Source: Methylobacillus methanolivorans (GTDB lineage Bacteria > Pseudomonadota > Gammaproteobacteria > Burkholderiales > Methylophilaceae). From it: a stretch of DNA of 64,000 nt. Under the pieces are notes generated by a model that was not told the origin of the DNA, searched no databases, and saw only the letters and a program-made list of their open reading frames with translations. Positions within the stretch are counted from its first letter, which is position 1. The number at the start of each line of letters is the position of its first letter. This document shows, piece by piece, positions 56,106 to 64,000 of the stretch. The stretch spans positions 212,964 to 276,963 of the forward strand of contig NZ_JAJAVF010000001.1 in the NCBI RefSeq assembly GCF_020531845.1, read 5' to 3'. A program made the translations under genes and the position numbers.

Positions 56106-59100
56106 TTAGTTGCGGTCAAGATCAATATCGATGGCGAGCGAGCGGATTTCCTTCACCAACACGTTGAAGGACTCTGGCATGCCAGCATCAATCTTGTGCT
56201 CACCCTTGACAATGTTTTCGTATACCTTGGTACGGCCAGACACGTCATCAGACTTCACTGTCAGCATTTCCTGCAAGGTATAGGATGCACCGTACGCTTC
56301 CAGTGCCCACACTTCCATTTCACCGAAACGCTGGCCACCAAACTGTGCCTTACCGCCCAATGGCTGCTGGGTAACCAGCGAGTAAGGACCAGTAGAACGA
56401 GCATGCATCTTGTCATCAACCAAGTGATGCAGCTTGAGCACGTGCATATAACCTACAGTCACAGGACGTTCGAAAGCATCACCAGTGCGGCCATCAAACA
56501 AGGTCACTTGCGTTTTGCCGGAAGCAAACTGTAATTGCTGTGTACGTGGATCTTCATCAGGGAACGCCAGATCAAGCATTGCCTTGATATCGGACTCAGC
56601 AGCACCATCGAATACAGGCGTTGCAAATGGCACACCATTCTTGAGGTTGCGTGCCAGATCCATCACTTCCACATCGCTCAAGGAAGCAATATCTTCAGGC
56701 TTACCGTTGCTCTTGTTGTAGATCTGCTCGAAGAAGCTACGCAACTCGGCGGTCTTGGCTTGCGCCTGCAACATATTGCCGATACGGATACCCAGACCCT
56801 TGGCAGCCCAACCCAAGTGGACTTCGAGAATCTGACCAATGTTCATCCGTGAAGGAACACCCAACGGGTTCAGCACGATATCCATCGGTGTACCGTCAGC
56901 CATGTGCGGCATATCTTCAATCGGCACGATCTTGGAAACCACACCCTTGTTACCGTGACGGCCCGCCATCTTGTCACCAGGCTGGATACGACGCTTAACG
57001 GCAAGGTATACCTTAACCATCTTCTGTACACCAGGAGGTAATTCGTCACCCTGGGTCAGCTTGCGCTTCTTCTCTTCGAACTTGCTGTCGAACTCGATAC
57101 GTGCCTGGGACAAGCTGTCACGCAACTGTTCGAGTTGACGTGCAACATCTTCATCGCTCAGGCGAATGTCAAACCAATCGTAGCGCGCCAAACCATCCAG
57201 GTACTCAGCATTAAGGGTTTCGCCCTTTTTCAGCTTTTGTGGGCCACCAGTTGCAACCTTGCCTTCGATCAGGCGACGGATACGGCCAAACGCGTCGTCT
57301 TCCACGATACGCATCTGGTCAGCCAAGTCTTGCTTGTAGTCGGCCAACTGATCATCAATGATCTGCTGAGCACGGGCATCGCGCTCAATACCTTCGCGAG
57401 TGAACACTTGCACATCGATCACGGTACCAGACATACCAGATGGAACGCGCAGGGATGTATCCTTCACGTCGGATGCCTTTTCACCGAAGATTGCACGCAG
57501 CAACTTCTCTTCAGGAGTCAGCTGGGTTTCACCCTTAGGTGTCACCTTACCAACCAGCACATCACCGGCCTCAACTTCTGCACCGATATAAATAATGCCG
57601 GAATCATCCAGACGACCAAGCATGCGCTCAGACAGGTTGGAAATATCGCGTGTGATTTCTTCTGCGCCCAGCTTGGTGTCGCGGGCAACAACGGACAATT
57701 CCTCGATATGGATGGAGGTATAGCGGTCATCGGCCACTACACGCTCTGAAATCAGGATCGAGTCTTCGAAGTTGTAACCGTTCCATGGCATAAAGGCGAC
57801 CAGCATGTTCTGGCCCAGCGCCAATTCACCCATATCGGTGGAAGCACCATCGGCGATCACGTCGCCACGCGCCAATATGTCACCGACATTCACCAACGGA
57901 CGCTGGTTGATATTGGTGTTCTGGTTAGAACGTGTGTACTTGATCAGGTTGTAGATATCCACACCGACTTCGCCAGCAGCAGCTTCTTCGTCATGCACAC
58001 GCACCACGATACGGCTGGAGTCAACATAATCAACCACACCACCACGACGCGCTGTAACGACAGTACCTGAGTCAACCGCAACAGTACGTTCGATACCAGT
58101 ACCAACCACGGCTTTTTCAGCACGCAGACATGGCACGGCTTGACGTTGCATGTTGGCACCCATCAAGGCACGGTTCGCATCATCATGCTCGAGGAACGGA
58201 ATCAGCGAAGCCGCCACGGAAACGATCTGACCAGGGGCCACATCCATGTATTGAACACGGTCAGGCTGCGCCATGGTGAATTCGTTATGGTAACGCGCAG
58301 AAACCAGGTCTTCTCTGAACTTGCCGTCCTTGTCCAGTTCGGAGTTCGCCTGGGCGATCATGTACTGGCTTTCTTCAATCGCGGACAAGTAATCAATCGT
58401 TGCCGAGACCTTGTTGCTATCTACACGACGGTAAGGTGTTTCTAGGAAACCATACTGATTGGTACGGGAATACAGCGCCAATGAGTTGATCAGGCCAATG
58501 TTTGGACCTTCAGGTGTTTCAATTGGACAAACACGTCCATAGTGAGTGGAATGCACGTCACGCACTTCAAAACCAGCGCGCTCACGTGTCAAACCACCTG
58601 GGCCCAAGGCAGAAACACGACGCTTGTGCGTGATTTCAGACAATGGGTTGGTTTGGTCCATAAACTGGGACAACTGTGAAGAACCGAAGAACTCACGAAT
58701 AGCACTCGACACTGGCTTCGCATTAATCAAATCATGCGGCATCAGATTATCGGATTCAGCTTGAGACAAACGCTCCTTTACAGCACGCTCAACACGCACC
58801 AAACCAGCACGGAACTGGTTTTCAGCCAATTCACCAACCGAGCGGATACGGCGATTACCCAAGTGGTCAATATCATCAATCTCACCGCGACCATTGCGCA
58901 GCTCGATCAAGACAGCGATCACAGCCAGGATATCGTCGTTGGACAGGATGCCAGCACCCTCGGCGCCTTGCGGACCGACCTTCTCATAGAAACGACGCAA
59001 CCAAGCAGCGGTACGCTCTTCAATCTTCTCAGGGAAGGCACGGCGATTGAACTTCATGCGACCAACAGAAGACAAGTCGTAACGGTCTTCATTGAAGAAC

Positions 59101-60278
59101 AAGCCTTCAAACAAAGCTTGCACAGCATCTTCAGTTGGAGGCTCACCAGGACGCATCATACGGTAGATGGCAACGCGAGCACTGTACTCGTCAGGGATTT
59201 CATCAATACGCAATGTTTGCGAGATGTAATCACCATGATCAAGATCATTGGCATACAAGGTGCTGATCTTGCTGACATCTGCTTCGCGCAGCTTGTCCAG
59301 CATGGACTCAGTCACTTCATCATTCGCATTAGCAACAACTTCGCCAGTGGACTTGTCTACAATACCAGCAGCCAAGGAGCGACCAAGCAAGAACTCTTCC
59401 GGCACGGTAATCTTGCTGATACCAGCCTTTTCCATGTCACGGATGTGCTTGACGGTAATGCGCTTATCCTTGGCAACGATGACTTTGCCATCCTTATCAA
59501 GGATATCGAACTTCGCTACCTCACCACGCAAACGCTCAGGCACCAGCTCAAACTGAACGCCCTTCTTGGCGATATGGAAAGTATCGAAGTCGTAGAATGT
59601 TTCCAGAATTTGCTCTGGTGAGAAACCAAGCGCCTTCAAGAGAATTGTCACCGGCATCTTGCGACGACGGTCAACGCGGAAATACAGGTAATCCTTAGGG
59701 TCGAACTCGAAATCGAGCCAAGAACCACGGTAAGGGATAATACGTGCAGAGAACAACAGCTTGCCCGAGCTATGAGTCTTGCCGCGGTCATGTTCAAAGA
59801 ACACACCAGGGCTACGATGCAATTGTGACACGATGACACGTTCGGTACCGTTGATCACAAAAGAGCCGTTTTCTGTCATGAGTGGCAATTCACCCATGTA
59901 GACTTCTTGCTCCTTCACCTCTTTGACAGTAGGTTTGGAAGCCTCTTTATCCATGATCGTCAAGCGCACCTTGACGCGCAAAGGCGCAGCATAGGTCAAG
60001 CCACGTTGCTGACATTCCTTGACATCAAAAGGCTCTTGGCCGAGGTTATAACTAACAAAATCCAGTCGTGCATTGCCAGAATGGCTGACGATTGGGAAAA
60101 CCGAACTGAATGCTGCTTGAAGACCCGCGTCAGAACGCTTGTCAGCATGGGCTTCAGCTTGCAAAAATGCAGCGTAGGATTCCAATTGCATGGCGAGCAG
60201 GTAAGGAACCTCCTGCACGCTTTCACGCTTGGCGAAACTTTTACGCAGACGTTTCTTTTCGGTAAAGGAATAGCTCAT
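56106..60278 (-). CDS. rpoB: RNA polymerase beta subunit
   Basis: A 1390-residue subunit. The rifampicin region reads [20 protein letters not shown], followed by [12 protein letters not shown], the wild-type form. Full length; the C-terminal clamp region is present. Confidence 0.99.
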   Translation of the reverse strand: MSYSFTEKKRLRKSFAKRESVQEVPYLLAMQLESYAAFLQAEAHADKRSDAGLQAAFSSVFPIVSHSGNARLDFVSYNLGQEPFDVKECQQRGLTYAAPLRVKVRLTIMDKEASKPTVKEVKEQEVYMGELPLMTENGSFVINGTERVIVSQLHRSPGVFFEHDRGKTHSSGKLLFSARIIPYRGSWLDFEFDPKDYLYFRVDRRRKMPVTILLKALGFSPEQILETFYDFDTFHIAKKGVQFELVPERLRGEVAKFDILDKDGKVIVAKDKRITVKHIRDMEKAGISKITVPEEFLLGRSLAAGIVDKSTGEVVANANDEVTESMLDKLREADVSKISTLYANDLDHGDYISQTLRIDEIPDEYSARVAIYRMMRPGEPPTEDAVQALFEGLFFNEDRYDLSSVGRMKFNRRAFPEKIEERTAAWLRRFYEKVGPQGAEGAGILSNDDILAVIAVLIELRNGRGEIDDIDHLGNRRIRSVGELAENQFRAGLVRVERAVKERLSQAESDNLMPHDLINAKPVSSAIREFFGSSQLSQFMDQTNPLSEITHKRRVSALGPGGLTRERAGFEVRDVHSTHYGRVCPIETPEGPNIGLINSLALYSRTNQYGFLETPYRRVDSNKVSATIDYLSAIEESQYMIAQANSELDKDGKFREDLVSARYHNEFTMAQPDRVQYMDVAPGQIVSVAASLIPFLEHDDANRALMGANMQRQAVPCLRAEKAVVGTGIERTVAVDSGTVVTARRGGVVDYVDSSRIVVRVHDEEAAAGEVGVDIYNLIKYTRSNQNTNINQRPLVNVGDILARGDVIADGASTDMGELALGQNMLVAFMPWNGYNFEDSILISERVVADDRYTSIHIEELSVVARDTKLGAEEITRDISNLSERMLGRLDDSGIIYIGAEVEAGDVLVGKVTPKGETQLTPEEKLLRAIFGEKASDVKDTSLRVPSGMSGTVIDVQVFTREGIERDARAQQIIDDQLADYKQDLADQMRIVEDDAFGRIRRLIEGKVATGGPQKLKKGETLNAEYLDGLARYDWFDIRLSDEDVARQLEQLRDSLSQARIEFDSKFEEKKRKLTQGDELPPGVQKMVKVYLAVKRRIQPGDKMAGRHGNKGVVSKIVPIEDMPHMADGTPMDIVLNPLGVPSRMNIGQILEVHLGWAAKGLGIRIGNMLQAQAKTAELRSFFEQIYNKSNGKPEDIASLSDVEVMDLARNLKNGVPFATPVFDGAAESDIKAMLDLAFPDEDPRTQQLQFASGKTQVTLFDGRTGDAFERPVTVGYMHVLKLHHLVDDKMHARSTGPYSLVTQQPLGGKAQFGGQRFGEMEVWALEAYGASYTLQEMLTVKSDDVSGRTKVYENIVKGEHKIDAGMPESFNVLVKEIRSLAIDIDLDRN

Positions 60279-60301
60279 AGCATCTCCTGAGGATAGAGGG
60301 C

Positions 60302-60385
60302 AGAAGACAGCAGCCCAGAGGGACTGCTGTCTTCTAACTTCTTAAAATGGTGAAGGCTGACAGTTTCCTGCCAGCCCATCCACCA
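60302..60385 (-). repeat. Tandem hairpins between rplL and rpoB
   Basis: AGAAGACAGCAG (60302-60313) and CTGCTGTCTTCT (60324-60335) form a perfect 12-bp stem. A second imperfect structure runs from TGGTG (60348) to CACCA (60385), with an inner GGCTG/CAGCC stem. In E. coli this gap contains an attenuator and an RNase III site that set the rpoBC to ribosomal-protein ratio; the same role is inferred here. Confidence 0.65.
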
Positions 60386-60400
60386 TGATTTACAGCGGTA

Positions 60401-60784
60401 TTACTTGATTTCAGCCTTAGCGCCAGCTTCTTCCAGCTTCTTAGCAGCAGCTTCAGCATCAGCCTTGGAAACGCCTTCCTTAACTGCCTTAGGAGCAGCG
60501 TCAACCAGGTCCTTAGCTTCCTTCAGACCCAGGGAAGTCAGTTCGCGAACAGCCTTAATAACGTTCACTTTGTTGTCGCCAGCAGAAGCCAGGATAACAT
60601 CGAACTCAGTCTTTTCAGCAGCGCCAGCACCAGCGTCGCCGCCAGCTGCAGGAGCAGCTACTGCAACAGCAGCTGCAGCTGCGGATACACCGAACTTCTC
60701 TTCCAGATCCTTGATCAGTTCGGACAGTTCGAGAACGGTCAGGGACGCAATTGCGTCAAGAATTTCTGCTTTGGATAATGCCAT
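60401..60784 (-). CDS. rplL: 50S ribosomal protein L7/L12
   Basis: A 127-residue stalk protein: N-terminal dimerisation helices, an Ala/Gly-rich hinge (about 36-58) and the C-terminal factor-binding domain. It is 31 bp after rplJ. Confidence 0.98.
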   Translation of the reverse strand: MALSKAEILDAIASLTVLELSELIKDLEEKFGVSAAAAAVAVAAPAAGGDAGAGAAEKTEFDVILASAGDNKVNVIKAVRELTSLGLKEAKDLVDAAPKAVKEGVSKADAEAAAKKLEEAGAKAEIK

Positions 60785-60815
60785 TTGTTAATACTCCTGA
60801 TAAATATAATATTGA

Positions 60816-61340
60816 TTAGGCTGCTTGCTTTTGATCGCGCACCGCAGCAAGACCACGTGCAAACTTTGTAGGCACTTCGTTGAGTGTGCGTACAAACTGT
60901 GCAACAGGCGCTTGCATCGTGCCGAGCAACTTGGCCAGCAACTCTTCGCGGCTTGGCAGGGTAGCCAGGGCTTGTACAGCCTTAGCATCCAGAACCTTGC
61001 CTGGCAGAGCACCGGCTTTGATAACGAACTTGTCATTGGCTTTGGCAAAATTATTCAATACCTTTGCCGCGGCAACTGGATCGGTAGAAATACCGAATAC
61101 CAATGGGCCAACCATGTCGTTTGCCAGACCAGAAAACTGTGTGCCGTCAACAGCGCGACGAACCAGTGTGTTCTTCAGAACACGCAGGTAAACACCAGAT
61201 TTTCTAGCTTCGGCGCGCAACTTGGTCATGTCGCCCACTTCGATGCCACGATACTCAGCAAGAACAATTGCCTGAGCCTGAGCGACTTGCTCGCTAACCT
61301 CAGCAACTACTGCCTTTTTCTGCTCAAGATTAAGACTCAA
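60816..61340 (-). CDS. rplJ: 50S ribosomal protein L10
   Basis: A 174-residue stalk base protein. The start is TTG at 61340, with GGAG seven bases upstream. L10 (with L7/L12) represses its own translation through the leader upstream, which fits a weak start codon. Confidence 0.96.
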   Translation of the reverse strand: MSLNLEQKKAVVAEVSEQVAQAQAIVLAEYRGIEVGDMTKLRAEARKSGVYLRVLKNTLVRRAVDGTQFSGLANDMVGPLVFGISTDPVAAAKVLNNFAKANDKFVIKAGALPGKVLDAKAVQALATLPSREELLAKLLGTMQAPVAQFVRTLNEVPTKFARGLAAVRDQKQAA

Positions 61341-61574
61341 GGTCTTCTCCTTCCGTTAATTAAGCATTTGTAGCAAGCCACAAACACCTTCCCACGGCGA
61401 CCTTTCATCAGGAATAAAAATCCTGTTCCGGGTAACGCCATCTGCGTAGGACTTGGCTAGAATTTTGCCGCCATTAAGCCAGTGAAGGCTCCTACGGTCT
61501 TTGATAACCCCATAGCTCACGCCATGGGCCCAAAGTTCTTTGCGGCGTCAACTTCAAAGTTGACGCCAAATTTA
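61341..61574 (-). promoter_or_regulatory. L10 leader between rplA and rplJ
   Basis: A 234-bp non-coding spacer. On the minus strand it contains CGTAGGA ... TCCTACG arms (61445-61496) followed by GCAGATGGCGTTACC, a pattern characteristic of the L10-L12 autoregulatory leader. Next to rplA, GGCGTCAACTT/AAGTTGACGCC (61544-61567) form an 11-bp inverted repeat that may mark the 3' end of the rplKA message. Confidence 0.7.
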
Positions 61575-62267
61575 TTAAGCCAGGTTTGACTGGTCTACAC
61601 GCACACCGGCACCCATGGTGCTGGAAACGGAAACCTTCTTCAGGTAAACACCCTTGGAGGAAGCAGGCTTCGCCTTGTTCAATGCATCAACCAGAGCAGC
61701 CAGATTCTCCTTCAGTGCATCTACACCGAAGGAAGCACGACCGATAGTGCAATGTACGATACCACCCTTGTCGGTACGGTATTGAACTTGACCAGCCTTG
61801 GCGTTCTTCACAGCGGTAGTAACATCAGGCGTCACAGTACCAACCTTAGGGTTAGGCATCAGACCACGTGGGCCCAGTACTTGACCCAGGGTACCAACGA
61901 TACGCATCGCATCAGGCGTTGCAATCGCAACGTCGAAGTCCAGCATACCACCCTTAACTTGTTCAGCCAGGTCTTCAAAACCAACGATGTCAGCACCAGC
62001 AGCCTTGGCAGCCTCAGCAGCAGCGCCTTGTGCAAACACGGCGATACGCTTGGTTTTACCTGTACCGTGTGGCAGCACCAGAGCGCCACGTACCAGCTGG
62101 TCAGACTTACGTGCATCAATACCCAGATTGATGACCGCGTCTACGGACTCGTCAAACTTAGCAGTTGCAGTTTCCTTGACCAGAGTCAGGGCTTCAGCCA
62201 CTGGATATACCTTGTTACGATCAACCTTGGCGCGCAAGGCCTCAATACGCTTAGAAACGTTAGCCAT
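61575..62267 (-). CDS. rplA: 50S ribosomal protein L1
   Basis: A 230-residue L1-stalk protein, [11 protein letters not shown]; in E. coli it represses rplKA translation. It directly abuts the rplK stop codon. Confidence 0.98.
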   Translation of the reverse strand: MANVSKRIEALRAKVDRNKVYPVAEALTLVKETATAKFDESVDAVINLGIDARKSDQLVRGALVLPHGTGKTKRIAVFAQGAAAEAAKAAGADIVGFEDLAEQVKGGMLDFDVAIATPDAMRIVGTLGQVLGPRGLMPNPKVGTVTPDVTTAVKNAKAGQVQYRTDKGGIVHCTIGRASFGVDALKENLAALVDALNKAKPASSKGVYLKKVSVSSTMGAGVRVDQSNLA

Positions 62268-62699
62268 TTACACACCCTCCACTTCAATACCCATGCTGCG
62301 TGCGCTACCAGCGATGGTGCGAACCGCAGCGTCCAGATCAGCAGCCGTAAGATCAGGTGCCTTGGTCTTGGCGATTTCTTCCGCTTGAGCGCGGGTGATC
62401 TTGCCAACCTTGTCTGTATGAGGACGCGGGGAACCCTTGTCGATCTTGGCTGCCTTCTTGATCAGAATGGTGGCAGGAGGAGTCTTCATCACAAAGGTGA
62501 AGCTCTTGTCTGCAAACGCAGTGATCACAACCGGAATTGGCAAACCTGGTTCCAGGCTTTGAGTTGCTGCATTAAATGCTTTACAGAACTCCATAATATT
62601 CAGACCACGCTGACCCAATGCAGGACCAACTGGGGGACTTGGATTGGCTTTACCTGCAGGAATCTGCAGCTTGATATAGCCGATAACTTTCTTTGCCAT
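62268..62699 (-). CDS. rplK: 50S ribosomal protein L11
   Basis: A 143-residue protein of the GTPase-associated centre. The proline-rich linker region [13 protein letters not shown] of the thiostrepton-binding N-domain is present. Confidence 0.98.
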   Translation of the reverse strand: MAKKVIGYIKLQIPAGKANPSPPVGPALGQRGLNIMEFCKAFNAATQSLEPGLPIPVVITAFADKSFTFVMKTPPATILIKKAAKIDKGSPRPHTDKVGKITRAQAEEIAKTKAPDLTAADLDAAVRTIAGSARSMGIEVEGV

Positions 62700-62847
62700 C
62701 TTAAACTCCTAATTTGGGTAATAACGCTTGCTCACACAAGCTCCCCATCCACATCGATGTGATGCAAAGCACCACGCCAAACACTCCAGAACTGCGGAGT
62801 GCAAAAAGCCGCATCTTGCCATCAAGGCAAGACACAGCTCAAAATTC

Positions 62848-63387
62848 TTAAACTTCCTTCTCCACCTGGCTGAAATCCAGCTCTACAGGTGTCGCACGGC
62901 CGAAGATGACTACCGACACGCGCAGCTTGCTCTTTTCATAGTTGATATCTTCAACACTGCCAGAGAAATCCTTGAACGGGCCGTCAATCACACGCACAGA
63001 CTCACCCTTATCAAAGGTCATCTTCTGAGTAGGGTTGCTCTTACTTTCATCCATACGCTGCAGGATGATTTCAACTTCCTTATCCTTAATTGGGGTTGGC
63101 TTTTGCGCAGTACCACCGATAAATGCAGTCACGCGAGGCGTGCTTTTCACCAAGTGCCAACTCTCATCACTCATCTGCATCTGAACCAGCACATAGCCCG
63201 GATACAGCTTGCGCTCAGTGATACTCTTGACGCCGTTTTTCATTTCAACGACTTCCTCAACAGGCACCAGAATATCGCCAAACAAATCACCCACGTCCGA
63301 ACGGGCAATACGCTCTTCCAAACCTTTTTTGACCGACTTCTCAAATCCAGAGAAAGCCTGCACGGCATACCATCGCATATTACTCAT
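62848..63387 (-). CDS. nusG: Transcription termination/antitermination factor NusG
   Basis: A 179-residue protein with NGN domain ([12 protein letters not shown]) and C-terminal KOW domain ([14 protein letters not shown]). ATG at 63387 follows GGAGG at nine-base spacing and overlaps the secE stop by one base (TGATG); the longer frame lies inside secE. A 148-bp hairpin-containing spacer separates it from rplK. Confidence 0.97.
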   Translation of the reverse strand: MSNMRWYAVQAFSGFEKSVKKGLEERIARSDVGDLFGDILVPVEEVVEMKNGVKSITERKLYPGYVLVQMQMSDESWHLVKSTPRVTAFIGGTAQKPTPIKDKEVEIILQRMDESKSNPTQKMTFDKGESVRVIDGPFKDFSGSVEDINYEKSKLRVSVVIFGRATPVELDFSQVEKEV

Positions 63388-63734
63388 CAAGCGCCCCTCC
63401 CCATCAACTGCTTCACAGCCCACATGAAGCCAACATCAACCATCCAGAGGAAAATGGCCATTACAATCACCAACCCAAACACTGCAGCAGTAGTCTGTAT
63501 TGTTTCCTTACGGGTCGGCCAGACAACCTTACGTGTTTCAACTACGGCTTCACGCGCAAACGCAAACGCATCCTGCCCAGTCACGGTTGTTTTCAGCACA
63601 AGCAGCGCAACAATAATCCCCGCCAAAAAGGCCAGAATACGCACCACCAACGCCTGATCAGCCAACAAATAAAAGCCGGCAACCCCAGCAGCAACCAGCA
63701 GCAGGGAAATTACCAGCTTAATCTTCTCGGTCAT
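63387..63734 (-). CDS. secE: Protein translocase subunit SecE
   Basis: A 115-residue membrane protein with three hydrophobic helices (about residues 5-25, 31-50 and 85-107) and the conserved amphipathic segment [16 protein letters not shown] at 63734 is chosen over an in-frame GTG three codons earlier; neither has a clear Shine-Dalgarno sequence. It clamps SecY in the translocon. Confidence 0.94.
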   Translation of the reverse strand: MTEKIKLVISLLLVAAGVAGFYLLADQALVVRILAFLAGIIVALLVLKTTVTGQDAFAFAREAVVETRKVVWPTRKETIQTTAAVFGLVIVMAIFLWMVDVGFMWAVKQLMGRGA

Positions 63735-63752
63735 ATTTTGCACTTAATATAA

Positions 63753-63828
63753 TGGCAGGCCAGGAGGGCCTCGAACCCCCAACCCTCGGTTTTGGAGACC
63801 GATACTCTGCCAATTGAGCTACTGGCCT
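63753..63828 (-). tRNA. tRNA-Trp (anticodon CCA)
   Basis: A 76-nt cloverleaf on the minus strand: acceptor AGGCCAG/CTGGCCT, D-arm with A-G-C-T-C-A-A-T-T-G-G-C, anticodon loop CTCCAAA (anticodon CCA), T-arm with GGTTCGAGGCC, and an encoded 3' CCA. It lies between tuf copy 2 and secE, the common bacterial position. Confidence 0.97.
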
Positions 63829-63885
63829 GTAACGCTTTACCAACAAAGGTCGCATACTTATTTAAGCACACGACCCGAGGAGATA

Positions 63886-64000
63886 TTACTCTACGATTTT
63901 AGCCACAACGCCGGCACCGACGGTACGACCACCTTCACGAATCGCGAAGCGCAGACCTTCTTCCATCGCGATTGGCGCGATCAGGGCAACAGTGATGGAG
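63886..64000 (-). CDS. tuf: Elongation factor Tu (copy 2, 3' end only)
   Basis: The 115 bases to the window edge are identical to the 3' end of the tuf gene at 47521 and end in the same codons (V-A-K-I-V-E, TAA). The rest of the gene lies outside. It would be the tuf copy upstream of tRNA-Trp and secE. Confidence 0.95.
   Translation of the reverse strand, partial: SITVALIAPIAMEEGLRFAIREGGRTVGAGVVAKIVE

Noticed and set aside
1..64000. CRISPR arrays, insertion sequences, integrases or phage genes
   Set aside because: No regularly spaced repeats, transposase-like frames or attachment-site duplications were seen; the only long repeat is the tuf pair.

Overview
The window is a bacterial chromosome segment, most likely from a betaproteobacterium. 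The order tuf / tRNA-Trp / secE-nusG-rplKAJL-rpoBC-rpsLG-fusA-tuf / S10-spc-alpha is typical of that class. The gene complement (assimilatory nitrate cluster with an ANTAR regulator, CstA, MgtE) would suit a methylotroph of the Methylophilaceae. The family-level placement is inference only; no 16S rRNA gene is present.

Positions 1-6000 hold a partial MocR-type regulator, a cstA-ybdD pair on the minus strand, a small secreted protein and an MsbA-like ABC exporter. From about 6000 to 27550 lies a nitrate/nitrite assimilation island on the plus strand. Its first part is a nirC-type channel, a PP2C-kinase fusion and a NIT-ANTAR antiterminator (nasR). Next comes an operon with an ABC nitrate importer (nasF/nrtABC type), an alginate-export-family porin, a soluble PilJ-domain protein, cobA (siroheme), a NarK-type transporter and a second PP2C-kinase fusion. 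Last is nirB-nirD-nasA, in which nasA is a 1386-residue fusion of a molybdopterin nitrate reductase with a CysJ-like flavoprotein. The pathway reads as outer-membrane entry (porin), inner-membrane import (ABC or MFS), reduction to nitrite by the NasA fusion, reduction to ammonium by NirBD, siroheme supplied by CobA, and nitrite exchange by NirC.

Three transcription units in the island (nirC, the nasF operon, nirBD-nasA) share one control architecture that can be read directly from the DNA. Each has an NtrC-like dyad, then a sigma-54 -24/-12 promoter, then a leader RNA with an upstream hairpin P1, a hairpin P2 of the form GGAC-AAMGGC-GTCC, and an intrinsic terminator whose 5' arm overlaps P2. 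This is the ANTAR-type antitermination layout and fits the NasR-like gene between them. Expression would require both nitrogen limitation (NtrC/sigma-54) and nitrate or nitrite (NasR).

Positions 27700-34100 hold housekeeping genes: a paralogue of the small secreted protein, radC, coaBC, dut, rpmBG, a MscS-type channel and mgtE. From 34126 to the end, on the minus strand, is one long run of translation and transcription genes from rplQ back to tRNA-Trp and the 3' end of a second tuf gene. Its main oddity is that rpsD (S4) is absent between rpsK and rpoA, where a hairpin sits instead. Several intergenic hairpins, including terminators after rpoC and tuf, subdivide this block.
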